From Acidobacteriota bacterium (lineage in GTDB: Bacteria > Acidobacteriota > Terriglobia > Terriglobales > Acidobacteriaceae), in contig JABBOG010000011.1 of NCBI GenBank assembly GCA_019351975.1, positions 1 through 64,000 of the forward strand: a stretch of 64,000 nucleotides of DNA, read 5' to 3'. The position numbers and the translations under genes were made by a program. Shown here one piece after another: positions 6,518 through 15,156 of the stretch (within the stretch, counting starts at the first letter, position 1; each line of letters begins with the position of its first letter). The notes beneath the pieces are model-generated. The model ran no database searches. It was given only the letters and a program-made list of their open reading frames with translations, and was not told the origin of the DNA.

Positions 6518-8596
6518 ATGGATATTTTGACGAAGTGGTTGCGGAGTTACCTGCCGGGGTTGGATGTGGATGATCGGCAGATGGCAGAAGATTTGACGCT
6601 GCGCGGGATTGCGGTGGAAGGCGAGTTTGAGGCGGCGTGTGGCGGGGCGCGGTTCGAGATGGATATTACGACCAATCGCGTGGATGCGATGAACCACTAT
6701 GGTGTGGCGCGGGAGGCTGCGGCGATCTACGATCTGGCGCTGGAACCTTTGACGCAGGGGGCGGGAGCGCCGGTGATGGAGACGAAGGCGGGGGATGGGT
6801 TTCCGGTGCGGATTGAGGCGGAGGATCTGTGCGGACGGTTTACGGCGCGGGTGATTCGGGGCACGACGGTGGGGCCGGGCACGGGGGTGATCGCGGAGTA
6901 CTTTGGGGCGTTGGGACAGAAGCCGATCTCGGCACCGGTGGATGTGACGAACTTTGGGTGGATGGCGATGGGGCAGCCGACGCATGTGTTCGATCTGGAC
7001 CAGATTGAGGGCGGGATTGTGGTGCGGCGGGCGCGTGCGGGGGAGAGGCTGCGGCTGCTGGATGGGTCGGAGAAGACGCTGGTGGCTGAGGACCTGGTGG
7101 TGGCCGATGAGGTGAAGGCGCTGGGGATGGCGGGCGTGATGGGCGGGTGGGAGTCGCGGGTGACGGAGGCGACGAAGAACATTCTGGTGGAGGCAGCGTG
7201 GTTTGATCCGGCGGCGATCCGCGCGAGCTCGCGGCGGCATGGGCTGCATACGGATGCGAGCCACAGGTTTGAGCGGGGGGCGGATTTTAATGCGGCACCG
7301 GTGGCGAATCACCTTGTTACGCGTTTGGTTGTGGAGCAGTGCGGCGGTGAGGTGGTGGGGCCGCTGGTGGATGTGGTGGTTGCGGCGCTGGCGGCGAAGA
7401 CGGCGGATCGGGCGGCAATACCGCTCTCGGTGAGCGAGGTGCAGCGGCACCTGGGAACGACGGCGGACGGTAAAGGGATCAGCGAGGCGCTGGTGGTGCG
7501 GTACCTGGAGGCGCTGGGGTGCGGGCTGACGCGGACGGGCGAGGGTGCGTATGCGGTGAAGCTACCGAGCTGGCGGCTGGATCTGGAGCGGGAGATCGAC
7601 CTGATTGAAGAGGTGGCGCGGGTGTATGGGTACAACCGGTTTGCGGACACGCTGCCGAGTTTTGCGGGAGCCGTGCGGGAGCTGCCACATGCACGGCAGG
7701 AGGCGGTGATCCGCGAGACGCTGCGCGGCGTGGGCTTTACGGAGGCGGTGTCGAGTACGTTTGTATCCGAGCAGGAGGCGGCGACGTTTGGCGGCGGCGG
7801 TGTGGCGCTGGGCAATCCGCTGAGCGCGGAGGCGGGGATGCTGCGGCCGTCGCTGGCGCCGGGAATGGCGACGATGCTGGCGCATAATCTGCACCGGGAT
7901 GTGAGCACGGTGCGGCTGTTTGAGCTGGGAACAGTGTTTACGGGATCCACGGCGAAGGTGGACGAACGGGTCGGGCTGTCGCTGGGGGTGACGGGCGGGG
8001 CGGTGAAGACGGCGCTGCACCGTGAGGAGGATGCGCTGTTTTATGAGGCGAAGGGAGCCGTGGAGGCACTGCTGGAGCGGTTTGAGGGGGAGGTGAGCTT
8101 CGACGCGGCGGAGCTGCCGGAGTGGGTGGCGGCGGGGCGCGGGGCGCGGGTGTTGCTGGATGGCGCGGCGGTTGGGGTGTTCGGGGAGTTGAGCGGGGCG
8201 GAGCTGCAGGCGCGGAAGCTGCGGCAGAGCTGTGTGATTGCAGCGATCGATGCGCAGCGACTGCTGCGGACGGCGCTGCGGCAGCCGGTGTCACGGGAGC
8301 TCTCGCGGTTTCAGGCAGTGGAGAGGGACTTCTCGTTTGTGTTTCCGGATGCGGTGGCCTGGGGGGCGATTGAGGGCGTGCTGCGGGGATGGAAGCTGGA
8401 GGAGCTGCGGCGCGTGACGCCGGTGGAGATCTTCCGGGATGCGAAGGGGAAGGCTGTGGCTGCGGGGTTCTATTCGCTGCTGCTGCGGGTGGTGTTTCAG
8501 TCCAGGGAGCGGACGTTGACGGAGGAGGAGATTGCGGGGTGGTCGGAGTGGATTGTGGGGCAGCTGTCGGCGTTGGGTGGAGTGCAGCGGGCGTAG
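6518..8596 (+). CDS. pheT: Phenylalanine--tRNA ligase beta subunit lacking the N-terminal tRNA-binding domain
   Basis: 692 aa against about 790 in most bacteria. The N-terminus (MDILTKWLRSYLPG) passes straight from the B1 start to the FEMDITTNRVDAMNHYGVAREAA segment. The OB-fold EMAPII-like tRNA-binding insert, normally near residues 40-150, is therefore absent. The B3/4 editing domain (about 190-370), B5, the catalytic-like core and the C-terminal anticodon-binding (FDX-ACB) domain (near 600-692) are present. Domain loss of this kind is known in some lineages. The partner pheS is 3.3 kb upstream. Only 10 bp separate this ATG from the AAA ATPase stop, so expression may depend on that gene's promoter. 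Confidence 0.93.
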   Translation: MDILTKWLRSYLPGLDVDDRQMAEDLTLRGIAVEGEFEAACGGARFEMDITTNRVDAMNHYGVAREAAAIYDLALEPLTQGAGAPVMETKAGDGFPVRIEAEDLCGRFTARVIRGTTVGPGTGVIAEYFGALGQKPISAPVDVTNFGWMAMGQPTHVFDLDQIEGGIVVRRARAGERLRLLDGSEKTLVAEDLVVADEVKALGMAGVMGGWESRVTEATKNILVEAAWFDPAAIRASSRRHGLHTDASHRFERGADFNAAPVANHLVTRLVVEQCGGEVVGPLVDVVVAALAAKTADRAAIPLSVSEVQRHLGTTADGKGISEALVVRYLEALGCGLTRTGEGAYAVKLPSWRLDLEREIDLIEEVARVYGYNRFADTLPSFAGAVRELPHARQEAVIRETLRGVGFTEAVSSTFVSEQEAATFGGGGVALGNPLSAEAGMLRPSLAPGMATMLAHNLHRDVSTVRLFELGTVFTGSTAKVDERVGLSLGVTGGAVKTALHREEDALFYEAKGAVEALLERFEGEVSFDAAELPEWVAAGRGARVLLDGAAVGVFGELSGAELQARKLRQSCVIAAIDAQRLLRTALRQPVSRELSRFQAVERDFSFVFPDAVAWGAIEGVLRGWKLEELRRVTPVEIFRDAKGKAVAAGFYSLLLRVVFQSRERTLTEEEIAGWSEWIVGQLSALGGVQRA

Positions 8597-8598
8597 GG

Positions 8599-9276
8599 CT
8601 AGGGTTTGAGTTCGCGGACGCCGTCGTCGTCGGCGATGAGCGCTGTGGAGGCCATGTGGAGGAAGAGGCCGTGCTCGACGACGCCGACGATGGAGCGGAT
8701 GTGGGCGGCGGTGCGTTCGGGGTCGGGGATGGAGCGGCAGGCGCAGGTGAGGATGTAGTTGTGCTCGTCGGTGAGGTAGGGGCTGCCGTCGGGCTGCCGA
8801 CGGAGTGAGGGGTTGAGGTCGAGGTCGGCGAGCTGGCGCTGGACGAGCGGGAGGGCCATCCTGATGACCTCGACGGGGAGTGGAAAGCGGCCGAGGGTGG
8901 GGACGAGCTTGGTGGAGTCGACGACGACGACGAAGCGGCGGGAGGCGCTGGCGACGATTTTTTCACGGAGGAGAGCGCCGCCGCCGCCTTTGATGAGGGC
9001 GAGCTGCGGGCCGACCTCGTCGGCACCGTCGATGTAGAGGTCGAGTTGGGGGAGCTCGGGGAGGGTGAGGATGTTGATGCCGAGGCTGGCGGCGAGGTTG
9101 TGGCTGGCGTCGGATGAGGCCACGCAGCGGATCTTGAGCCCGGCTTTGACGCGCGCGCCGAGGGCGTGGATGAACATGGTGGAGGTGGTGCCGGTGCCGA
9201 GGCCGACGTCCATGCCGTCTTCGACGAGGGCTGCGGCGCGCTGGGCTACGAGTTGTTTGGCTTCGTCCTGTGTCAT
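8599..9276 (-). CDS. rpiA: Ribose-5-phosphate isomerase A
   Basis: 225 aa from the ATG at 9276. A longer frame runs to 9393 but adds 39 residues that do not fit the family and overlap the upstream gene. RpiA interconverts ribose 5-phosphate and ribulose 5-phosphate in the pentose phosphate pathway. Motifs: GLGTGTTST at 25-33 (phosphate loop), DGADE at 83-87 and KGGGGALLREK at 96-106 (catalytic acid and lysine). It is tail-to-tail with pheT, with 2 bp between the stops. Transketolase, 0.9 kb away on the same strand, and rpe (54.0 kb) act in the same pathway. Confidence 0.95.
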   Translation of the reverse strand: MTQDEAKQLVAQRAAALVEDGMDVGLGTGTTSTMFIHALGARVKAGLKIRCVASSDASHNLAASLGINILTLPELPQLDLYIDGADEVGPQLALIKGGGGALLREKIVASASRRFVVVVDSTKLVPTLGRFPLPVEVIRMALPLVQRQLADLDLNPSLRRQPDGSPYLTDEHNYILTCACRSIPDPERTAAHIRSIVGVVEHGLFLHMASTALIADDDGVRELKP

Positions 9277-9286
9277 GGGGTTTGTC

Positions 9287-9970
9287 CTATCGGTGGTACA
9301 GTCCGTGCACCACTCCGCCTTCGCTATCGAACGAGTTTCGAATGACATCGTAATAGGTGGAGTCGTTGAATTCGTGGTGGCGAAAGAGCGCATAGGCGAC
9401 GAGATCCGCCAGTTGGATGAGGCGAGATGCTTCAGAATCGATAAATACGGGAACTTCAGCGAGGTTTCTCAGTCGGCCAAAGGTGTGACCTGTGCTCTTG
9501 AAGTCCCGAGCCATGGTCTGAATTCGTCGCTCGACGGCACACTTATCAAATAAAATTAGCCCGCGCTGTGTGTCATCTTGCCTGTGGAGACGACCAAGGT
9601 ACTGATCGAACCGGCTGCTGACCTGCTCGAACGCCACTTGCGTTACATCCTGACCACTGTGGTTTGACTTCTCCAGAACAGCGCCGAAGAGCCTACAGCG
9701 CTTCGTCACTGCAACGTCAAGAGCGTCTTTGATGGCTCGTTCGCGGGCAGACAGTGGCACGTTCCTCCAGAATTTAGCACCTGTTCGCATTGGGCTGCCA
9801 TGTAACTCTACAGACCTTGGATCATCCCGATTGAAACGCGCAGCGATCGAGTCAAGTTCCGCCTCAATCCAGTGCGGCGATCGCTCGAACACTGAAAGCC
9901 CTGCCAACACGAAGTGACGCCTCTTGCTGTCCGCGGCTAGACCCGACTCATCGAGATACAGAAGGTGCAC
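9287..9970 (-). CDS. DUF3800 domain protein
   Basis: 227 aa. The N-terminus MHLLYLDESG and the C-terminal motif ASRLIQLADLVAYALFRH (181-198) are the hallmarks of DUF3800. This family has a predicted RNase H-like fold; acidic residues such as D7, E8, D178 and D189 would form the metal site. The function is not established; members often travel with mobile or defence genes. Here it stands alone, 10 bp upstream of rpiA on the same strand, and its base use is less G-skewed than its neighbours, which suggests transfer. No partner toxin, antitoxin or nuclease gene is adjacent. Confidence 0.82.
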   Translation of the reverse strand: MHLLYLDESGLAADSKRRHFVLAGLSVFERSPHWIEAELDSIAARFNRDDPRSVELHGSPMRTGAKFWRNVPLSARERAIKDALDVAVTKRCRLFGAVLEKSNHSGQDVTQVAFEQVSSRFDQYLGRLHRQDDTQRGLILFDKCAVERRIQTMARDFKSTGHTFGRLRNLAEVPVFIDSEASRLIQLADLVAYALFRHHEFNDSTYYDVIRNSFDSEGGVVHGLYHR

Positions 9971-9981
9971 TTGAAAAGTAT

Positions 9982-10005
9982 AAAGGCTCCCTTGCGGGAG
10001 CCTTT
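9982..10005 (-). terminator. Rho-independent terminator after tkt
   Basis: A perfect 10-bp stem AAAGGCTCCC/GGGAGCCTTT surrounds a 4-nt loop. On the minus strand it is followed by ATACTTTT. It lies 122 bp beyond the tkt stop and 12 bp before the DUF3800 start, so it probably ends transketolase transcription and insulates the DUF3800 gene. Confidence 0.7.
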
Positions 10006-10126
10006 ATAGAAGGAAGAGGGGCGGTTGGGACAAACGCCCAGCGCAACGCAAAATGGCGATGCTACCGACCCTGTCTACTACTTTACACAACTTTACACAT
10101 TTACGAAGAAATGTCGCATCACCGGA

Positions 10127-12124
10127 CTACTTTTTCACAAGTTTCTTTGCGTGTTCCACAACATGTGCAACGGATACTCCCAGCTTTTCCAGAGCGATGG
10201 GCCCTGGGGCTGAGGCGCCGAAGCGGTCGATGCCGATGGCGACGCCTTCGCGACCGATGTACTTCCACCAGCCCATGGTGGCACCGGCTTCGACGGAGAT
10301 CTTGGGAACGCCGTGGGGGAAGATGGAGGCTTTGTAGGCGTCATCCTGCTCTTCGAAGATCTTGAAGCTGGGCATGGAGACGACGGTTGCGTTGATGCCA
10401 GCGTCTTTGAGCTCGAGGGCGGCTTTCATGATGAGTTCGACTTCAGAGCCGGTGGCGACGAGGACGATGTCCTTGCCGAAGGATTCGAGGATGTAGGCAC
10501 CCTTGCGTGTGCCTTCCATGACTTTGTATTTGGTGGCGTCGAGGACGGGGAGGTCCTGACGGCTGAGGGCCATGAAGCAGGCTGAGGGCCGCTCGAGGGC
10601 GAGCTGCCAGCAGGCGGCGGTTTCGTTGGCGTCGGCGGGGCGGAAGTCGGTGAGCTGCGGGATGGCGCGGAGGCTCATCAGGTGCTCAACGGGCTGGTGG
10701 GTGGGGCCGTCTTCACCGAGGCCGACGGAGTCGTGGGTGAAGATGTAGAGGGAGTGGGTGCTCATGAGCGCGCCCATGCGGAGTGCGGAGCGGCAGTAGT
10801 CGGAGAAGGTGAAGAAGGTGGAGCCGAAGGGGATGAGGCCACCGTGGGCGGCGATGCCGTTGACGGCGGCCATCATGCCGAACTCGCGGACGCCGAAGAA
10901 GACGTTGCGTCCGACGGGATCGACGTGGAAGCTGGGGGAATCCTTGAAGATGGTTTTCGTGGAGGCGGTGAGGTCGGCTGCGCCGCCGAAGAGCTCGGGG
11001 ACGACCTTGGCGATGGCGTTCATGACGACCTGACCGGCGTTCCGCGTCGCGACGGGCTTTTCGGTGGGGAAGGACGGGATGGACTTCTGCCAGCCGTCGG
11101 CGAGCTTGTGGGAGGAGGTGCGCTCGTACTGCTCGCCCAGCTCGGGGTAGGCTTTTTTGAAGGCGTCGAACTTCTGCTGCCATTCGTCCTGAGCCTTTTT
11201 ACCCTTTTCGACGGCCTGCAGCCAGTTTTTGGCGGCTTCTTCGGGGACGTAGAAGCTCTTGTCCTCGGGGAAGCCGAGGTTGCGCTTGGTGGCCTTGGTG
11301 GCTTCTGCGCCGAGAGCTTCGCCGTGGGCCTTGTTGGTGCCGGCTTTGGGGCTGCCGTAGCCGATGATGGTGCGGACGCGAATGAGGGTGGGCTTGGAGG
11401 TCTCGGCTTTGGCCTCTTCGATGGCCTTCTCGATGGCGACGAGGTCGTTGCCGTCGTGGACCATGACAACCTGCCAGTGATAGGCCTCAAACCGCATGGT
11501 GACGTCTTCGGTGTAGCTGAGGTCGGTGGGTCCGTCGAGCGAGATCAGGTTGTCGTCGTAGAAGACGATGAGCTTGCCGAGGGCGAGGGTACCGGCGAGG
11601 GAGGCGGCTTCGTGGGAGATGCCTTCCATGAGATCGCCGTCGCCGCAGAGGACGTAGGTGTGGTGATCGACGGGGGTGTGGTTCTCGTGGTTGTAGATGG
11701 CGGCGAGGTGCTTTTCAGCCATTGCCTGGCCGACGGCCATGGCGAAGCCCTGACCGAGGGGGCCGGTGGTGACTTCTACGCCCGGGGTCTCGCCGTACTC
11801 CGGATGGCCGGGGGTGTGAGAGCCCCACTGGCGGAACTGCTGCAGCTGGGTGATGGGAAGGTCGTAGCCGGTGAGGTGAAGGACGCCGTATAGCAGAGCG
11901 GAGGCGTGGCCGTTGCTGAGGATGAAGCGATCGCGGTCGGACCAGAGCGGATCCTTGGGGTTGAACTTCATGTGCTTGTGATAGAGGAGGTAGGCGATGG
12001 GAGCGCAGCCGAGGGGCGCTCCTGGGTGGCCGCTGTTGGCCTTTTCGACTTGATCGACGGCTAGAAACCGGAGGGTGTTGATGGAGAGTTGATCCAGTGC
12101 GTCTTGTTGCTGCGTATCGGTCAT
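10127..12124 (-). CDS. tkt: Transketolase
   Basis: 665 aa, typical length. It moves two-carbon units between sugar phosphates in the pentose phosphate pathway, using thiamine diphosphate. Seen: the N-terminal [12 protein letters not shown] loop; the ThDP-magnesium motif [13 protein letters not shown] followed by [11 protein letters not shown]; the central pyrimidine-domain segment [16 protein letters not shown]; and a C-terminal transketolase domain ending [13 protein letters not shown]. It is a single gene with its own terminator downstream. rpiA lies on the same strand just beyond the DUF3800 gene. The plus strand opposite it carries a long spurious ORF caused by base composition. Confidence 0.97.
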   Translation of the reverse strand: MTDTQQQDALDQLSINTLRFLAVDQVEKANSGHPGAPLGCAPIAYLLYHKHMKFNPKDPLWSDRDRFILSNGHASALLYGVLHLTGYDLPITQLQQFRQWGSHTPGHPEYGETPGVEVTTGPLGQGFAMAVGQAMAEKHLAAIYNHENHTPVDHHTYVLCGDGDLMEGISHEAASLAGTLALGKLIVFYDDNLISLDGPTDLSYTEDVTMRFEAYHWQVVMVHDGNDLVAIEKAIEEAKAETSKPTLIRVRTIIGYGSPKAGTNKAHGEALGAEATKATKRNLGFPEDKSFYVPEEAAKNWLQAVEKGKKAQDEWQQKFDAFKKAYPELGEQYERTSSHKLADGWQKSIPSFPTEKPVATRNAGQVVMNAIAKVVPELFGGAADLTASTKTIFKDSPSFHVDPVGRNVFFGVREFGMMAAVNGIAAHGGLIPFGSTFFTFSDYCRSALRMGALMSTHSLYIFTHDSVGLGEDGPTHQPVEHLMSLRAIPQLTDFRPADANETAACWQLALERPSACFMALSRQDLPVLDATKYKVMEGTRKGAYILESFGKDIVLVATGSEVELIMKAALELKDAGINATVVSMPSFKIFEEQDDAYKASIFPHGVPKISVEAGATMGWWKYIGREGVAIGIDRFGASAPGPIALEKLGVSVAHVVEHAKKLVKK

Positions 12125-12293
12125 TCCTGTCCTCGAAAGAGAGTTTGCGCTTCACACGTACATCGGATGCGCGGGCGTAATCACACGTACCTACTGCAAG
12201 TGTACGCGCGTGGACGGGAATGCGCAGGTGGGTGCTGGGGGTGCCGATGGATTCTGCTTGGCGAGGGATGCCGGAGAGGATTAGGATTCGCGG

Positions 12294-12806
12294 ATGGCGG
12301 AGATTCGGGCGGCTACGGTGAAGGATGCGGCTCAGATCGCGCATGTGCACGTCGCGAGCTGGCGGAGTACGTATCGCGGGATTGTGCCGGACGCTTCTCT
12401 GGATGGGCTGGATGAGGCTGCGAGGACAGAGGATTGGAGGGGATGGTTGGGGTCCGCGGCGATTGTCTTTGTGGCTGTGGAGGATGGTCGGGTGGTGGGG
12501 TTTGTGGCTGGAGGGTCGAATCGCGAGGCGGAGGAAGCGTACGACGCGGAGCTGTACACGATCTATCTGTTACAGGAGTATCAGCGGCGAGGAATTGGTG
12601 CAGCTCTACTGAGGACGCTGGCGGCGCGGATGCAGCGGGAGGGGTTTCGGGGCATGGTGGTCTGGGTGCTTGAAACCGAGGCTTCGGTGGGATTTTATCT
12701 GGGGTCGGGTGCTGTGAGGCTTCGTGAAAAGGAGATTGAGATTGGCGGGCGGGTGCTGAAGATTACGGGTTTTGGGTGGAGGGAGCTTCGAGCGATCGGC
12801 GGGTGA
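12294..12806 (+). CDS. GNAT-family N-acetyltransferase
   Basis: 170 aa. The first half holds the IRAATVKDAAQIAHVH start and the TYRGI segment usual in GNAT enzymes. The acetyl-CoA pyrophosphate loop is QRRGIGAALL (near 101-110), after the beta-4 strand ELYTIYLLQEY. The C-terminal half gives the expected VVWVLETEASVGFYLGSGAV. It transfers an acetyl group from acetyl-CoA to an amine; the substrate (antibiotic, polyamine or protein) cannot be predicted. It diverges from tkt across 169 bp. A 103-bp palindromic repeat follows between it and the next gene. Confidence 0.88.
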   Translation: MAEIRAATVKDAAQIAHVHVASWRSTYRGIVPDASLDGLDEAARTEDWRGWLGSAAIVFVAVEDGRVVGFVAGGSNREAEEAYDAELYTIYLLQEYQRRGIGAALLRTLAARMQREGFRGMVVWVLETEASVGFYLGSGAVRLREKEIEIGGRVLKITGFGWRELRAIGG

Positions 12807-12811
12807 CTCCG

Positions 12812-12843
12812 CATGGACGACCGGCCTTCGCCAGCCGTCCATG
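12812..12843. repeat. Inverted repeat after the acetyltransferase gene
   Basis: CATGGACG (12812-12819) is mirrored by CGTCCATG (12836-12843), with a GGC/GCC pair inside the loop. The hairpin starts 6 bp after the acetyltransferase stop. There is no T-run, so it is more REP-like than a classical terminator, though it may protect the 3' end of the mRNA. Confidence 0.5.
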
Positions 12844-12867
12844 GGGTCTTGATCGCGATGATTCGAG

Positions 12868-12970
12868 CAGTATCGCTATCACTGGGCCCGAAGAAGAGCC
12901 CGAGAGTGCCGTTTTCTTGGGAAAAACGGCGTATACGACTGAAGCCCTGGGTACACCTATAGCGATACTG
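12868..12970. repeat. 103-bp palindromic MITE/REP-like element
   Basis: Perfect 12-bp terminal inverted repeats CAGTATCGCTAT (12868-12879) and ATAGCGATACTG (12959-12970) bound the element. Inside lies a second perfect stem GCCGTTTT/AAAACGGC (12908-12930) and a GGGC/GCCC pair. It fills the gap between convergent genes and ends 3 bp from the stop of the YXWGXW gene. The shape fits a non-autonomous palindromic repeat, though it may also end transcription from both sides. No transposase is nearby and I see no clear target duplication. Confidence 0.6.
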
Positions 12971-12972
12971 TT

Positions 12973-14253
12973 CTAGCCGCGGAATCTATCGTTGTGTTTC
13001 TGGCGGTAGACCTGGCGGCTGTTGTGGTTCTGCTCCTTGTTGACCTGCCGGCGCTGTTGCGCGTTCAGGGCGCCGCCGTTGGCGGTGCGGTCGTTGCGGA
13101 CCTGCTGATCGACGCTGGCCTGATTGGCGTTGGTGCGGGCGGCTTCGGCGGAGGTCGTCTGGCCAGAGCGAAGGCCCTGGGCGGTGCGCGCCTGCTGGTT
13201 GGCTGCACGGTTATCGACGGCGTTGGGAGCGACGGTGTTGCCGTTGTGGTTTTCGTTGTAGATCTGGCGGCTGGCGGCGTTCTGCTCGCCGTTGATCTGC
13301 TGGCGCTCCTGGCCGGTGAGCGTGCCACCGTTGGCGGCGCGGTCGGCGGCGACCTGGTGGTCGATGTTGGATTGGGTGGCGGTGGCGCGTGCGGCTTCAC
13401 CGGAGGTCATCTGGCCGGAGCGCAGGCCGTTGGCGATGCGCTGGCTTTGATTGGCTTCGCGGCTGTTGGGTGTGTAGGCGCGGCCTGCCTGACGATCGGC
13501 GGAGGAGATGGGCTGCGCGGCTGCGTGCTGCTGGGCCGCCTGGCGGTAGGCGGCGTTGTTGGACACGGCGGTGACGGCGGGGCGTCCGTGGTTGATGCTG
13601 GCGAGCTGGGAGCGGTCCTGCGCGGCCATGGTCTGGTGCTGGAGTTGGTTGGCGGTGGGTGCGATGTGTTGCTGGCTGGCGTACTGCTGCTGCTCGGCTG
13701 TGGGATGGGCCTGGATGCCAGCGCCGCCGTTAAAGGCCATGTGGTTGGCGTTGTAGATGGTGTTCTGCTGGACGATGGTGCGGTTGACGTAGACGTTGGT
13801 GACGTGGACGCCGCCGAAGTTGTTGACGGCGCCGTTGTAGGCGAAGACGCCGCCGCGCCACTCACCGCCGCAGAAGCCGATGCCGCCGTAGCCGAAGCCG
13901 TAGTTGACGCCGCCGTAGAAGCCGATGTGCGGACCCCAGTAGCCTGCGTGCCAGCCGTAGAGGCCGCCTGCGAAGCCCCAGTAGCCGGGCGTCCAGAGGA
14001 GGCCGACGGAGGGTGGCTGCACCCAGACTCCGGGAACCCAGAAGTAGCCGGCGTCGCCGTAGGCCCAGTAGCCGGGCGTCCAGAGATAGCCGGGGGCGGG
14101 CAGCGGTGGTTGCACGTAGACGGGGAGTGCGGGCGGAGCAATGGCGACGGAGACGAAGATGCCAGCGTGGGCCTTGGGCGTAGACAGCGCGAGCATGGGA
14201 ATTGCAACTGCTGTGGCGAGTGCGATGCTACGAAATCCTCGAGATAGAAACAT
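12973..14253 (-). CDS. Secreted YXWGXW-repeat protein
   Basis: 426 aa from the ATG at 14253, chosen because AAGGAGA sits 7 nt upstream and the protein then opens with a signal peptide (FRSIALATAVAIPMLALS, cleavage near AHA). Residues about 50-150 carry YxWxPGYW-type repeats (YLWTPGYWAYGDAGYFW, LLWTPGYWGFAGG), the BcpO/YXWGXW family signature, then a Gly/Tyr-rich stretch. The C-terminal half is Gln/Asn/Ala-rich and holds two copies of a roughly 70-residue unit centred on GLRSGQxTSxEAAR and ending in an ASRQIYNENHN-type sequence. It is presumably a surface or periplasmic structural protein; no catalytic residues are apparent. Function unknown. Confidence 0.8.
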   Translation of the reverse strand: MFLSRGFRSIALATAVAIPMLALSTPKAHAGIFVSVAIAPPALPVYVQPPLPAPGYLWTPGYWAYGDAGYFWVPGVWVQPPSVGLLWTPGYWGFAGGLYGWHAGYWGPHIGFYGGVNYGFGYGGIGFCGGEWRGGVFAYNGAVNNFGGVHVTNVYVNRTIVQQNTIYNANHMAFNGGAGIQAHPTAEQQQYASQQHIAPTANQLQHQTMAAQDRSQLASINHGRPAVTAVSNNAAYRQAAQQHAAAQPISSADRQAGRAYTPNSREANQSQRIANGLRSGQMTSGEAARATATQSNIDHQVAADRAANGGTLTGQERQQINGEQNAASRQIYNENHNGNTVAPNAVDNRAANQQARTAQGLRSGQTTSAEAARTNANQASVDQQVRNDRTANGGALNAQQRRQVNKEQNHNSRQVYRQKHNDRFRG

Positions 14254-14425
14254 AGCTGCTTCTCCTTGCGCCGGGCCGTAGATTCGGGCACCGGGCTCCC
14301 TTTCCATCGGGTTCGTTTGGGATAGACACGGTGGTTGGGCGGATGTTGCGGTGGTGCGGTGCATTCTATGAATTTGTGTGTTTTGTGGAGCTTACGTCGG
14401 AAAGCGATGCGATTGGGGTGTGGGT

Positions 14426-15151
14426 TTAGGGTTTCCGTGCGACGATGATGCGGAGCGGAGGAAAGGTGGTGAGCATGTTCGGGAATTTGCCCTGCACCTG
14501 AAGGCCGGCGGAGCGGAGCGTCTTTTCGTATTCGGCGGTGAGTTTGTAGTCGGAGAGTATGGCAATGCCGCCGGGTTTGAGGACGCGGGCGATCTCGTTG
14601 CAGGCCTGGATGCGGGTGGGTTTGTCGTAGATGTTGTGGAGACAGAGGTTGGAGAGGATGACGTCGAATGTGTTGCTGCGGAAGCTCATGGACTGCGCTG
14701 GTTCGCTACGCAGCGTGCATTTTGCGGTGACGCCCTCGAGGGCGAGGTTCTGCTGGGTGCGATCGAGGGCGTTGCCGCTGAGGTCTTCCTTGTTCCAGAC
14801 GTCAATGCCGGTGGCGTGGCCGGAGGTGAGCTTGCGGGCGGCACCGACGAGCAGCAGGCCGCGACCGGTTCCGACGTCGAGGACGTTTTCAGTGCCTGTC
14901 CATGCATGGAGGTTGAGCATGCGGTCGCGGTGACGGAATTTGCCGAACTTTGCGTACAGGAGCATGAAGCCGGCGCTGAGGGTGCAGTAGATGGCGATGC
15001 TCCAGGCCATGGGGTGCAGGCCGATTTCGAGCGAGCCGATGCGGAGGATGGGCGGACCGAAGAGTGCGATGGGCGTGGCGCATGCGGAGGCGATGAGAAG
15101 GTTGCGGATGACGTTGGGAGCGTCGATGCCGTAGTTGGGCTGGGTCTGCAT
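14426..15151 (-). CDS. Membrane-anchored class I SAM-dependent methyltransferase
   Basis: 241 aa from the ATG at 15151. Two hydrophobic segments (about 16-34 and 46-65) precede a Rossmann methyltransferase domain with the SAM motif VLDVGTGRGLLLVG, acidic loop GIDVW, motif IV FDVILSNLCLHNI and post-motif LKPGGIAILSD. It is therefore likely tethered to the inner membrane with its active site in the cytoplasm, modifying a lipid, quinone or small molecule; the substrate is unknown. It diverges from the YihY gene with almost no gap, so one of the two starts is probably further inside. The gap of 172 bp on its 3' side is the promoter region of the YXWGXW gene. Confidence 0.83.
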   Translation of the reverse strand: MQTQPNYGIDAPNVIRNLLIASACATPIALFGPPILRIGSLEIGLHPMAWSIAIYCTLSAGFMLLYAKFGKFRHRDRMLNLHAWTGTENVLDVGTGRGLLLVGAARKLTSGHATGIDVWNKEDLSGNALDRTQQNLALEGVTAKCTLRSEPAQSMSFRSNTFDVILSNLCLHNIYDKPTRIQACNEIARVLKPGGIAILSDYKLTAEYEKTLRSAGLQVQGKFPNMLTTFPPLRIIVARKP

Positions 15152-15156
15152 GGGGG

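Noticed and set aside
5314-9970. A defence island made of the AAA ATPase and DUF3800 genes
   Set aside because: They are 2.8 kb apart, on opposite strands and separated by pheT and rpiA, with no nuclease, toxin or methylase alongside.
10682-11893. 403-codon + strand ORF opposite tkt
   Set aside because: Low-complexity Gly/Val/Glu product in the shadow of a clear transketolase.
12994-14247. 417-codon + strand ORF opposite the YXWGXW gene
   Set aside because: Repetitive Gly/Val sequence mirroring the repeats of the true gene, which has a signal peptide and a good ribosome-binding site.
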